From a bacterium (GTDB lineage Bacteria; Hydrothermota; Hydrothermia; LBFQ01; DSFT01), in NCBI GenBank assembly GCA_030550205.1, contig JAUQPS010000009.1:1-34473 (forward strand): a stretch of 34,473 nt of DNA, in the 5' to 3' direction. Below the pieces are notes generated by a model, which saw nothing but the letters and a program-made list of their open reading frames with translations, had not been told where the DNA came from and searched no databases. A program made the translations under genes and the position numbers. Below are positions 15,941 through 24,271 of this stretch, one piece after another. Numbering within the stretch: the first letter of the stretch is position 1; every line of letters starts with the position of its first letter.

Positions 15941-16935
15941 AAAAAATTTCGTTAAGTTGTAAAATCATTACGCCTTTATTTATGGGTGGAGCGGAACAGC
16001 AAGCAGAATTGAGAACTCAATCTTTTAATGGGTTATTCAGATACTGGTTTAGGTTGCTTGGTGGAAGTTTTGAAGATGAGAAAAGATTGTTTGGATGGGG
16101 AGGGGAGAAGGCAAATAAAGGAGTTGTTAGAATTAGGGTAATAAAAGAAGGAGATATTAATCCTTATCAAGTTACTCACCGAGAACCAACGGGATATAGG
16201 TATTTGGGATTTTCTTTGCAATTGACTGAAAGAAACGGAATAAAAGTTCCATACTATTTTAAAATTTTATTTTCCTTTCATCCAATAGCTACGGATGAAG
16301 ATATTAAAAAATTCCTTTGTGCTGTCTGGTGTGCTTTTTATCTTGGAAATTTTGGGAGTAGAAGCAGGAGAGGATTTGGTTCAATAATGGTTGAAGATAT
16401 AGAGGGGGATATCCCAAGTGGGTTTAATTTGAAATTCAAACCGCAAGGAGATATAGGAAATTGGATAAAGGAGCAATTAAATTATATCAAGGGCTTAAAC
16501 TATTGGAAAGCAAGAAAAGATATTCCATATGTGTTTGAGAATTTAGAAATATATCGCTTTTTCCAGTCTAAACGATACTGCTTTGAAATGTTACATGAAA
16601 TGGGAACCAGATATAGATATTATAGACAAAATCTCCGTTTTCACGAGAGGATATGGTTTGGTTTACCAATTTTGCCAAAAATTAAGGAAGCTCGTCGTGC
16701 TTCACTTTTAATTTTTAAAACTATCCAAAGTAATTCTAATTTTGAGGGATTTATCTTAGTGTTCAAACCAAATGAAAAACATGATTTTAAATTCTTACCG
16801 GATGAAGCGAAAATAAATTTAAAAGGGGTTAATTTAAACATGCCAAGATGGGAGGTTTTAAATGATTTTATGCGAAGTTTAGAAGACTTAAATTTAATAA
16901 AGAAAATTTATCCATCAAAGGAGGTAGAGTTATGA
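15937..16935 (+). CDS. cmr1: Cmr1, RAMP subunit of type III-B complex (module B)
   Basis: A 332-aa RAMP subunit, close to the usual length of smaller Cmr1 proteins. The start is GTG overlapping the cmr4 stop (GTGA), preceded by CAGGGGGTT as ribosome site. Motifs: LSCKIITPLFMGGAE, ELRTQSFNGLFRYWFRLLGG, KRLFGWGGE, then AFYLGNFGSRSRRGFGSI, all matched in the module A copy. The C-terminal part is shorter and diverged (RHEAR-type elements replaced by KIKEARRASLLIFK). In module B it lies between cmr4 and cmr5, while in module A it follows cmr2. This is one of the two differences in gene order between the modules. The stop overlaps the cmr5 start by four bases. Confidence 0.93.
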   Translation: MKKISLSCKIITPLFMGGAEQQAELRTQSFNGLFRYWFRLLGGSFEDEKRLFGWGGEKANKGVVRIRVIKEGDINPYQVTHREPTGYRYLGFSLQLTERNGIKVPYYFKILFSFHPIATDEDIKKFLCAVWCAFYLGNFGSRSRRGFGSIMVEDIEGDIPSGFNLKFKPQGDIGNWIKEQLNYIKGLNYWKARKDIPYVFENLEIYRFFQSKRYCFEMLHEMGTRYRYYRQNLRFHERIWFGLPILPKIKEARRASLLIFKTIQSNSNFEGFILVFKPNEKHDFKFLPDEAKINLKGVNLNMPRWEVLNDFMRSLEDLNLIKKIYPSKEVEL

Positions 16936-17531
16936 ACCAAATTAAAACATTAAATCAGAAGAGAGCAAAACTCTGTCTTATTTGTGTAGAAAGGATAAAA
17001 CTTTTGAAGGAAGGAAAATGGAAGGAGCTTTCCGATGAGAGTGTTAAGGATTTCTTGCCTTCAATTTATGATGAATTTGAGAAATTTAAAAATTTTGATG
17101 GAGCAAAGAAAGAAGCGTATAGATTATTTGAAAGAGAATTGAAAAAGGAAGAAAACAGAAATAAGAAGGAAGAAAAAGTATATGAAGATTTTAGGATAAA
17201 CTTTGAAGGTTTTAACTATACAGATGATTATTCTTCTCATGCTAAAAGGCTTCCCCCAATGATTGTTTCAAATGGTTTAATTCCTACACTTGCTTTTTAT
17301 AAATCAAAGGGAAAAGATAGAGGACAAATTTATCAAGACATCTCGGAAATACTTGAAGCTTTAGAATTTAAACCTTACTGCGAATGGAAAAGTAAAAACC
17401 AAAATAAAGGGCTTCTTGAATTTCTGTTAGATATAGATGCTAACACTTTAAGGCTTGTCACAATGGAAGTACTTTCAATTGCAAATTGGTTAAAAAGAAT
17501 AGTAGAGGTTGAATTGGAGGAGAGAGAATGA
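16932..17531 (+). CDS. cmr5: Cmr5 with a long insertion (module B)
   Basis: Small subunit of the Cmr complex, 199 aa instead of the usual 120-150. The first helix (TLNQKRAKLCLICVERI) and the core from HAKRLPPMIVSNGLIPTLAFYKSK to LRLVTMEVLSIANWLKRIVE match Cmr5 of module A. Between them lies an extra segment of about 75 residues (roughly 25-100), highly charged and probably helical, with runs such as EKFKNFDGAKKEAYRLFERE. It may extend the helical bundle or bind a partner. The ATG overlaps the cmr1 stop and an AAGGAGG site lies upstream. A very short ORF and 76 bases separate it from cmr6, the only real gap in the module. Confidence 0.92.
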   Translation: MNQIKTLNQKRAKLCLICVERIKLLKEGKWKELSDESVKDFLPSIYDEFEKFKNFDGAKKEAYRLFERELKKEENRNKKEEKVYEDFRINFEGFNYTDDYSSHAKRLPPMIVSNGLIPTLAFYKSKGKDRGQIYQDISEILEALEFKPYCEWKSKNQNKGLLEFLLDIDANTLRLVTMEVLSIANWLKRIVEVELEERE

Positions 17532-17590
17532 TAAAAATAGACATAAACAAAAGCATAGAGATTTTTAAAAGCCTTTTGAAGCTTACATAG
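17528..17590 (+). CDS. Possible 20-aa ORF between cmr5 and cmr6
   Basis: An ATG overlapping the cmr5 stop (ATGA) opens a 20-codon frame (MIKIDINKSIEIFKSLL and three more) ending in TAG at 17590. A GGAGG site lies seven bases before the ATG, in the end of cmr5, so ribosomes could restart here. No homology can be judged at this length. It may be the stub of a lost gene, a tiny translated peptide that couples cmr5 to cmr6, or chance. Confidence 0.25.
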   Translation: MIKIDINKSIEIFKSLLKLT

Positions 17591-17607
17591 AATATGGAGG
17601 ATTTGAA

Positions 17608-18705
17608 ATGGAAGAAAAAAGATTTGAAGTTAGAGGGAAAATATGGTGGGGCTTAATCAAAAAAATTGACAGTATTAAAAAAGATAGAAACGAGGAAAAA
17701 GCAAAGGAAAAATTTATTACTGAAAATTTTCCTAAGGAAATAGAAAATTTTTCACTTTTTCTGAATAAATATGTTCCAATTATAGACGCACAAGTTAAAG
17801 ATACCATAAAAAATAAAGAGGAAGTTTGGTTTAGTATTAAAGAAAGTTGTATTGGTGAAGATAGCAAAAAGCCATTCTTGAAGGGGTTGATAGACAGATT
17901 TAACAATAATAACAAATTTAAACAAAGATTTAAAAAGTTTGATGAAATTATTGAATCAATAAAAGTTTCACTAACTCGGCAAGGATATGAGTTAGTTTAT
18001 TCAGATAAATTACAAACCAAATCTCGTCTCATCATTGGACTTGGTTCTTCTCATGTTCTTGAAACCTCAATAGCTTTACATCACATTTATGGAATTCCTT
18101 ATATCCCTGCAAGTGCTTTAAAAGGTGTTTGTAGAACAGTTACTTTTTGGAATGCTGTTAATGAAAGAAAAGGAATTTTAAATGACAAAGAGCAATTTGA
18201 GGAATTTCAAAAGAAATATTATGGCAAGTTATGTCCCGATAAAGATATTTTAAAATATCAACTTCTCTTTGGGGCGCAGAATTTTAAAGGTCTTTTACTA
18301 TTTCTTGATGCGTATCCTGTTATTGAGGAAAATCAGCAGGTTTTTGACTTAGATATTATGAGCGTGCATTATCAAAGTTATTATAAGGATAACTCTGGAA
18401 AAACTCCGCCGGGTGATTGGGAAAATCCAAGACCAATTGTGTTTCTGACCGTCAAAGAAGGAGTAAAATTCAAATTCAATGTACTTTTTGATAAGTTCAG
18501 AGCAAATGAGATTTTAAAAATGGATAATGAAGCTTTGAAGAAAATAATGCCTGATATAGAACCTGAGATAGTCAGGGATTTATTGGGAGAATTTGGGAGG
18601 GGTCAGAATAATTTAAAGGGGAAGATAAAAAATTTACTTGAAGAAGCCTTAAGAGAGTTCGGTGTAGGAGCAAAAACAAAGTTGGGTTATGGAATATTTG
18701 AATGA
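17608..18705 (+). CDS. cmr6: Cmr6, RAMP subunit capping the III-B backbone (module B)
   Basis: A 365-aa RAMP protein collinear with Cmr6 of module A. Signature blocks: IGLGSSHVLETSIALHHIYG followed by IPYIPASALKGVCRTV, KYQLLFGAQNFKGLLLFLDA, PPGDWENPRPIVFLTVKEGV and the C-terminal FGVGAKTKLGYG loop. The N-terminal extension differs: FEVRGKIWWGLIKKI rather than the basic KSRRERKHK start. A TGGAGG ribosome site stands upstream. The last 17 bases overlap the start of csx3, tying the ring nuclease to the effector operon. Confidence 0.93.
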   Translation: MEEKRFEVRGKIWWGLIKKIDSIKKDRNEEKAKEKFITENFPKEIENFSLFLNKYVPIIDAQVKDTIKNKEEVWFSIKESCIGEDSKKPFLKGLIDRFNNNNKFKQRFKKFDEIIESIKVSLTRQGYELVYSDKLQTKSRLIIGLGSSHVLETSIALHHIYGIPYIPASALKGVCRTVTFWNAVNERKGILNDKEQFEEFQKKYYGKLCPDKDILKYQLLFGAQNFKGLLLFLDAYPVIEENQQVFDLDIMSVHYQSYYKDNSGKTPPGDWENPRPIVFLTVKEGVKFKFNVLFDKFRANEILKMDNEALKKIMPDIEPEIVRDLLGEFGRGQNNLKGKIKNLLEEALREFGVGAKTKLGYGIFE

Positions 18706-19015
18706 TTTCATAAAATTTTCGGTAAAAAAGAAGGATGATTTCACTTTAATTGAATTTGAACTTTTGAGAGAACTTGAGCCTTCTGATTTGGAGAATATAA
18801 AGCCTCCTGATCCTGTAAAAGAGGGTTTTTCATCAAGTGCAATTATTTTATCGGGAAGAGGTCCGATATGGTTATACGGTTATTTGATTCATTTTTATCA
18901 TCCGGTAAGGGCGATTGCGATATTTGATCCGAGGTTAGATGGGGCGGTTGTGATTGAGACACATTCAAGAAATTTTAAAGTTGGGGAGGTAATAAAAAGG
19001 GAGGAGTTTGAATGA
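18689..19015 (+). CDS. csx3: Csx3/Crn3, ring nuclease for cyclic tetra-adenylate
   Basis: A 108-aa protein of the Csx3 family, which binds and linearises cA4 in a manganese-dependent way and so switches off CARF effectors. The core SGRGPIWLYGYLIHFYHP followed by AIAIFDPRLDGAVVIETHS is diagnostic. H71 and D80 have the same nine-residue spacing as the catalytic H60 and D69 of Archaeoglobus fulgidus Csx3. The N-terminus FTLIEFELLRELEP also fits. The start is uncertain: ATG 18689 overlaps cmr6, and a TTG at 18698 would give a more typical length. It is followed by csx1 with an ATGA overlap, so the on-switch target and the off-switch are made together. Module A has no such gene. Confidence 0.93.
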   Translation: MEYLNDFIKFSVKKKDDFTLIEFELLRELEPSDLENIKPPDPVKEGFSSSAIILSGRGPIWLYGYLIHFYHPVRAIAIFDPRLDGAVVIETHSRNFKVGEVIKREEFE

Positions 19016-20376
19016 AGCTTATTTATCAAATTGGAAGGTTAGATGCTCAGATGAAAACTTTAAAGTTTTTGTACGAAGGAAAAGAGTATGAAAAGGAATT
19101 GTCTTCATTTGCTTTAAAAGAGCATTTTAGAAGTGATGTTAAGGTTATTTTAATCTACCCTGTTAGTTTGCCTTTTAATAGAGCTTTGGTTAATGATAAA
19201 TCTCAGTTGGGTAATGATTTAAAAAATAAAATTAGGATTATTTTAGAAGATGAAGATCAAAGGAATGGATATTTGGAAAATCCGAGAGGGTTTTTCCAAT
19301 GTCATCCACACTCTAAACCTGAGGATGATTTTATTTTAATTCACTCAATGGGGGAATATGAAGGGGTTAAGTTTGAGAGTTCCTATGATGATATTGTTCT
19401 TGAAATTTTGTTTGACATGATAGATAGATACATAAAGGATAGATTTAGCGAGCTTTACATAGATATTTCAAGTGGGTTGAACATTTATGTTTCAGCTCTT
19501 CTTGAAGCGATGAGGCATTTTGCAATTTTTGATGGTTTGCAAAACTGGAGTGATTCATCAAGGTGTAAAATTTATAAAGTTTTTAGCGACCCTATACTTG
19601 GTTCATCTGCTAATATCTTTCAAATTCACCAAGTAAAAACTGAATTTAAGACTTTCTTTTCCTCGCCAATAAAAAAAGAAGATATTAATAATTATAAATT
19701 GTCCAAGGGTATAACCGAATTTTTATTTAAAGAGGATAGGAGAGACTTTAAGAACAAGCTTCAAAATTATTTTGAAAATTTTGCTATTCATTTCTCAGCA
19801 ATTAAAAACGCTACTCCACTTGCAAATTTTACCTTTGAATTTGATGATAATTCCTCTATTGAAAGTTTTATAAAGGGGATAATAGAAAAAGCCAAAGAAA
19901 GGATTAATGAAAATTGGAAGAAAAGTCCAAATTTATCCAAAGAATACTTTTTGAAAACATTACTTTCATTAAGTTTTTATGGTGGAATTGTGAAAACTTT
20001 TAAAGACAAGAACTTAAAAATTGCTGGAGCTTGCGGGGCAAGTTTGGAAGAAATAAAAAAGTTTGAAGAAATTTATAAGATTTTTGGTCTTAAATTAAAT
20101 GAGACTATCCTGGGGAAGGAACTATATAATTTAAGAGAGGGTAAAGATAGGGAGGGAAAAACATTAATAGAAAAAGCTAATGATGAATGGAAATTACTTA
20201 AAGACTATTTACCTACTGAAAGTGAAACTGAAAGTTTTGAGACTAGAAATCTCTTTGCGCACGCTGGTTTTGAAAAAACGATTACAATGGTAAGAAAATA
20301 TAACGAGAAGCTTTATTTTACATATAAGTTTTCTGCTTGTTCAAAAGTTAAAGAAGCTTTATTGGACAAAGTATAA
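19012..20376 (+). CDS. csx1: Csx1-like CARF-HEPN ribonuclease (module B)
   Basis: A 454-aa predicted cyclic-oligoadenylate-activated RNase. The CARF half contains VILIYPVSLPFN near the start and ELYIDISSGLNIYVSALLEA, equivalent to the LDITHGLN motif of the module A protein. KVFSDPILGSSANI follows, matching VLNSDPLVGSGNI there. The HEPN half ends with R412-N-L-F-A-H417, the RxxxxH catalytic pair, then AGFEKTITMV. The N-terminal 40 residues are unlike the module A protein. The two are homologous but well diverged, so they may differ in ligand preference. Close coupling with csx3 suggests its ligand is cA4. The ribosome site of cmr2 follows its stop. Confidence 0.86.
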   Translation: MKLIYQIGRLDAQMKTLKFLYEGKEYEKELSSFALKEHFRSDVKVILIYPVSLPFNRALVNDKSQLGNDLKNKIRIILEDEDQRNGYLENPRGFFQCHPHSKPEDDFILIHSMGEYEGVKFESSYDDIVLEILFDMIDRYIKDRFSELYIDISSGLNIYVSALLEAMRHFAIFDGLQNWSDSSRCKIYKVFSDPILGSSANIFQIHQVKTEFKTFFSSPIKKEDINNYKLSKGITEFLFKEDRRDFKNKLQNYFENFAIHFSAIKNATPLANFTFEFDDNSSIESFIKGIIEKAKERINENWKKSPNLSKEYFLKTLLSLSFYGGIVKTFKDKNLKIAGACGASLEEIKKFEEIYKIFGLKLNETILGKELYNLREGKDREGKTLIEKANDEWKLLKDYLPTESETESFETRNLFAHAGFEKTITMVRKYNEKLYFTYKFSACSKVKEALLDKV

Positions 20377-20388
20377 AGGAGGTGGGCC

Positions 20389-23016
20389 ATGGCTGATTAT
20401 AAACTTAAACTAAAAGCCTTACTTCATGATCCAATAGATAAGCAATATGTGATGTGGGAGTTGAAAAAAGACCATGAGGAAGTTGCGGAGGAATATTTTA
20501 GAAAACTTATTGCTGAATCTCTTAAGGATGAAAGGATTGAAGAAGCTGATCATCTTGCCTCTGCAATAAGTAGGATTATAGTAGCACCAAAATTTGCTAA
20601 TAAAACCTCAGAAGACAATTTCAAGAAAGAAGCGTCGCCAAAACCAGAGGAAATAAAATTCATTGATCCATTTTCTTTAAAGGTTAAAGATTATGGTAAA
20701 CCATCAAATGAAAGTGAAGTATTTCAATTTTTTGAAGAGTTAAGTAAGTGCACATTTAGGGACCAAGATGAAAGGGCGGAGTTGTATTTTCTTTTCCTTT
20801 GGCGTTTTTTGCCTGAGGTTTTTACATGGGTAAATACACATCCAGCTGATTCAAGAGCCCCCAATCACTCAGTTTATGATCATCTTGTGCAAACTTCGGC
20901 AATTGTTTCAACTTTACCTAATCCAGCCTTTTTACTTTTTACAATTGGGCCTGTTCAGGAATTCATTTCAACTGCAAGAAAAGCATCTGATTTGTGGGCG
21001 GGGAGTTATATTTTGTCTTATTTAACTTATAAAGCGATTGAAGTTATTTTAGAAGAGCTTGGACCGGATAATGTTATTTATCCAAATCTTTTGAGAAATC
21101 CATTGGTGGATAGATGGATTTATGGGAAGGTTAAAGATACAGAGATTGTAGAAAAATTTAAAGATAAAGAATGGTTTAAAAAGTTTATTGATAACGCTTA
21201 TTCAGAAGAATTTTTAACCATTGCTAACTTTCCCAATAGATTTTTAGCGATTGTGCCGTTTGACAAGGCAAAAGAAATTGCCGATAGATGTAAAAATAAA
21301 ATAGAAGAAGAATTTGACAGCTGGACTGAAAAGCTTGGTGAGATTGGAGCCCTTCAAGACAGCAGAATCACAGATAAAATAAAAAACGCGATCAAATCAC
21401 ACTTAAAGAATTACTTTCAGATATATTATGTTTATCTTCCTTGGTTTATCTCAAATTATAAAGATGTTCAAACAATTCTTGATGAATATAAGAACTTAGT
21501 TGGTGAGAATGAAGTTTACAAAGCGATTAAAATTATAAACGAATTTCCCTATTATAAGCCTGCCGATGGTGAAGGCAAGCCCGCTTCTAATGTTGGCTCA
21601 GCTTACTCTCTCCTTTTTGAACTCACAGAAAGATTTTTAGCTTCGAGAAAAATGTATAAGAATTTTGGAGATATTGAAGAGCAAACAAAGGAAAAGTGTC
21701 ATCTATGTGGGAATTATGATGTTTTGGATATCAATTGGGGAAGCCTGGAAAAGGGTATAGTAAAAGAGAATGAAAAACTTTGTGGAGTCTGCTTCATAAA
21801 AAGAGTATTCCCAAAAATCTTGGCCAATATTTTAGAGATAGAAGAAGTTAAATTTCCTTCCACTTCAGAAATGGCAACTGTGATGTTTAAAGTGAGATTA
21901 GATGAAAAAAGTGCGGAGGAGTTTATAGATAAATTTAAGAAATTTAGGGAAAAAGCTAAAGATATTCCTCTGATAAAAAGTGTTCCTGCACTCAAATATC
22001 TTCACAAAAATAAAAAAGAGGATGAAGAATCTCTTTATACCATAGATGGCCAATGGTTCTTTGAAAGTTCATACAGGGAAGATTACTTGATAAAGGAGTA
22101 TGGAATTGATAAAAATGATTTAGCAAAAGCTGAAAATGAAATTAGCAAAATACTTGAATTTTTAAAAAAGCTTTCAAAACCTCCAACTTATTATGCAATT
22201 CTGCTGATGGATGGAGATAAAATAGGTGAATGGCTGAATGGAGAAAAGATGCCTGAAGTAGAAAAGCTATTACATCCGAAAACAAAGAATGCTTTGTTGA
22301 AATATTCTGAGGGTGAAGACAAAAAAAGGCTTCAGGAACTGCTTTGTTTGAAGCATCCTATTTCAGCATCAATTCATCAGAACTTCTCAAGGAGATTGAC
22401 AGAATTTGCATTGAGCAAAGTTAGAAAAATTGTAGAAGATGAGCATTATGGGAAACTTATTTATGCAGGTGGAGATGATTTACTTGCATTCTTACCGACA
22501 GAAAAAGTTTTAGATTGCGCCTATGAATTGCAAAAAACTTTTAAAGAGACAATTAGCGATAGTGCATCTATGAGTGCTGGAATAGTTATTGTTCATCACA
22601 AATATCCATTAAGATTGGCTTTGGATAAATTAAGGGATGCAGAGAAAAAAGCAAAAAACATATATAATAGAAACTCTTTTTATATTACGTATATTTCAAG
22701 AAGTGGTGAGGAGAGAAGCTTTGGAGGAAATTGGAAAATGAAGAAATTTTTTGGTAATTTAATATGTCTTTTTAGAAATGAAAAAATCTCAAAAGGCTTT
22801 GGATATGAGTTTTTGGAAGTTATTGAAAAATTAAATAATTTAGAGCTAATTAAACTTGAATTAAAGAGAATTCTTAAAAGGAAATTTAGTAAGAATATAA
22901 GTTATGAGGAAAGGAAAAGACATGAAGAAGAATTTTTGAATACCTTGGAAGAATATAAGGAAGGAAAACTTAAGGATTTTGCTAATTTTATAATAATAAG
23001 CGAAAAGCTAAGTTAG
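20389..23016 (+). CDS. cmr2: Cmr2/Cas10, cyclase and nuclease subunit (module B)
   Basis: An 875-aa large subunit, last gene of module B, with AAAGGAGGTGG upstream. The HD pair is H13-D14 in LKALLHDP, the same numbering as the HD of Pyrococcus furiosus Cmr2, and the ADHLASA motif follows. The shared block HPADSRAPNHSVYDHLVQ, zinc-finger pairs CHLC (437-440) and CGVC (465-468), a first palm AILLMDGDKIGEWL and the cyclase GGDD at 694-697 are all present. Both DNase and cyclase should work. It is homologous to the module A Cmr2 over its full length, with many substitutions and small indels, so the duplication is old or the modules came in separately. Only 22 bases separate it from murJ, the start of the flanking chromosome. 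Confidence 0.97.
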   Translation: MADYKLKLKALLHDPIDKQYVMWELKKDHEEVAEEYFRKLIAESLKDERIEEADHLASAISRIIVAPKFANKTSEDNFKKEASPKPEEIKFIDPFSLKVKDYGKPSNESEVFQFFEELSKCTFRDQDERAELYFLFLWRFLPEVFTWVNTHPADSRAPNHSVYDHLVQTSAIVSTLPNPAFLLFTIGPVQEFISTARKASDLWAGSYILSYLTYKAIEVILEELGPDNVIYPNLLRNPLVDRWIYGKVKDTEIVEKFKDKEWFKKFIDNAYSEEFLTIANFPNRFLAIVPFDKAKEIADRCKNKIEEEFDSWTEKLGEIGALQDSRITDKIKNAIKSHLKNYFQIYYVYLPWFISNYKDVQTILDEYKNLVGENEVYKAIKIINEFPYYKPADGEGKPASNVGSAYSLLFELTERFLASRKMYKNFGDIEEQTKEKCHLCGNYDVLDINWGSLEKGIVKENEKLCGVCFIKRVFPKILANILEIEEVKFPSTSEMATVMFKVRLDEKSAEEFIDKFKKFREKAKDIPLIKSVPALKYLHKNKKEDEESLYTIDGQWFFESSYREDYLIKEYGIDKNDLAKAENEISKILEFLKKLSKPPTYYAILLMDGDKIGEWLNGEKMPEVEKLLHPKTKNALLKYSEGEDKKRLQELLCLKHPISASIHQNFSRRLTEFALSKVRKIVEDEHYGKLIYAGGDDLLAFLPTEKVLDCAYELQKTFKETISDSASMSAGIVIVHHKYPLRLALDKLRDAEKKAKNIYNRNSFYITYISRSGEERSFGGNWKMKKFFGNLICLFRNEKISKGFGYEFLEVIEKLNNLELIKLELKRILKRKFSKNISYEERKRHEEEFLNTLEEYKEGKLKDFANFIIISEKLS

Positions 23017-23024
23017 CTATTTAC

Positions 23025-23036
23025 CTTTAAAATTTC
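23025..23036 (+). promoter_or_regulatory. Promoter element of murJ
   Basis: CTTTAAAATTTC, in the 22 bases between cmr2 and murJ. The TAAAAT core ends five bases before the ATT at 23039, so transcription would begin at or next to that codon. The same element precedes nuoC, the formiminotransferase gene and the coiled-coil gene. Confidence 0.6.
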
Positions 23037-23038
23037 CC

Positions 23039-24271
23039 ATTAAACTCAAATCCTTTTTAAGTTTCTCTGTTGGCACAATTATTAGTAGAATTACTGGACT
23101 TTTAAGAGAAATGGTTATTGCTTACTTGCTTGGCTCTTCAAATAAATCAGATGCTTTTCTTGTAGCATTTAGAATACCTAATTTATTTAGGGATTTATTG
23201 GGGGATCAAGCTTTAAATAATGCATTTATTCCAGCTTATGCTCAATCTAATTATTCTAAAGGTTTTCTTTGGGCAATTTCTATTCAATTTCTATCTATTG
23301 TATTTCTCATAAATTTAATTTTAATAATTTTTGCAAAACCCCTTGTTATGATAACCGCTCCTGGATTTATTAAAGACCCTGAAAAATTCCAACTAACCTT
23401 AATTTTAACTTATATTACTTTACCTTCATTATTTTTCTTTTCAATATCTGCTTTATTTTCTGCCATTTTAAATACCAAAAGGAAATTTTTCTTAACATCA
23501 ATAGCTCCAAGCATTATAAATTTATCTATTATGACTTTTGGCATTTTTTTAAACTTACAAAAAGAAATTTCACTTGCTATCGGATTTATATTAGGAACAA
23601 TAATTCAAAGTATGTTTTTATTTTTGTTTTTAAATGAGAAATTTCAAAAGCCCGATTTTAAAGATGAAAATATAAAAACTTTTTATAAGCTTTTAATTCC
23701 TGTCCTTTTAGCATATGGATTTAATGAGATAAATTTATTTGTTAGCACAATTATTGCTTCATTTTTTGGAGAAGGGGCTATTAGTTATTTAAATTATGCT
23801 TTTAGGGTTTTTCACTTTCCATTTGCTATTACTGGAATAGCTATATCTACAATTGCAATTGTAGATTTTACAAGTTCCAAAGAACCCAAGAAAGATTTAA
23901 ACAAAGCTTTGAAAATAAATTTTTTAATTACAATTCCAATTACCCTTATTTTTATTTTACTTTCTAAATTTCTCATTCAAGTTTTATATCAAAGGGGAAA
24001 TTTTACTGCTTATGATACCGAGATTACTTCTATTGTTTTAATAATTTATCTTTTAAGCTTACCATTTGCTAGCTCTTCAAAAATTCTAACAAGTTATGCA
24101 TTTGCTACAAAAGATATTAAAAGGGCAAATATCTCATTTATAATTGGAACAATTACAGATATTTTAACCGCTATTATTTTCTCATTTTTTATTGGATTTT
24201 ATGCAGTTGCTTTTGGGAATTTTACAAGTTCTCTTTTAAGACATATTTATTTAACAAGATGCTTTCGCTAA
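23039..24271 (+). CDS. murJ: MurJ-type lipid II flippase, short form, apparent ATT start
   Basis: A MOP-superfamily integral membrane protein that flips lipid II across the inner membrane for peptidoglycan synthesis. The diagnostic N-terminus KSFLSFSVGTIISRITGLLRE runs into MVIAYLLGSSNKSDAFLVAFRIPN and DQALNNAFIPAY. The first ATG (23111) is too late, because 24 conserved family residues precede it. The only plausible upstream start before the stop at 23009 is ATT 23039, which lies at the predicted transcription start. At about 410 aa it is some 90 residues shorter than usual MurJ; the end stops after roughly twelve membrane helices, so the last two helices appear to be missing. Its 3' end overlaps the convergent ZnuA-like gene by 50 bases. 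Confidence 0.85.
   Translation: MKLKSFLSFSVGTIISRITGLLREMVIAYLLGSSNKSDAFLVAFRIPNLFRDLLGDQALNNAFIPAYAQSNYSKGFLWAISIQFLSIVFLINLILIIFAKPLVMITAPGFIKDPEKFQLTLILTYITLPSLFFFSISALFSAILNTKRKFFLTSIAPSIINLSIMTFGIFLNLQKEISLAIGFILGTIIQSMFLFLFLNEKFQKPDFKDENIKTFYKLLIPVLLAYGFNEINLFVSTIIASFFGEGAISYLNYAFRVFHFPFAITGIAISTIAIVDFTSSKEPKKDLNKALKINFLITIPITLIFILLSKFLIQVLYQRGNFTAYDTEITSIVLIIYLLSLPFASSSKILTSYAFATKDIKRANISFIIGTITDILTAIIFSFFIGFYAVAFGNFTSSLLRHIYLTRCFR

Noticed and set aside
2488-23016. Assignment as type III-A (Csm) or III-D
   Set aside because: All six Cmr subunits are individually recognisable in each module, including Cmr1, Cmr3, Cmr5 and Cmr6; there are no Csm-specific proteins.
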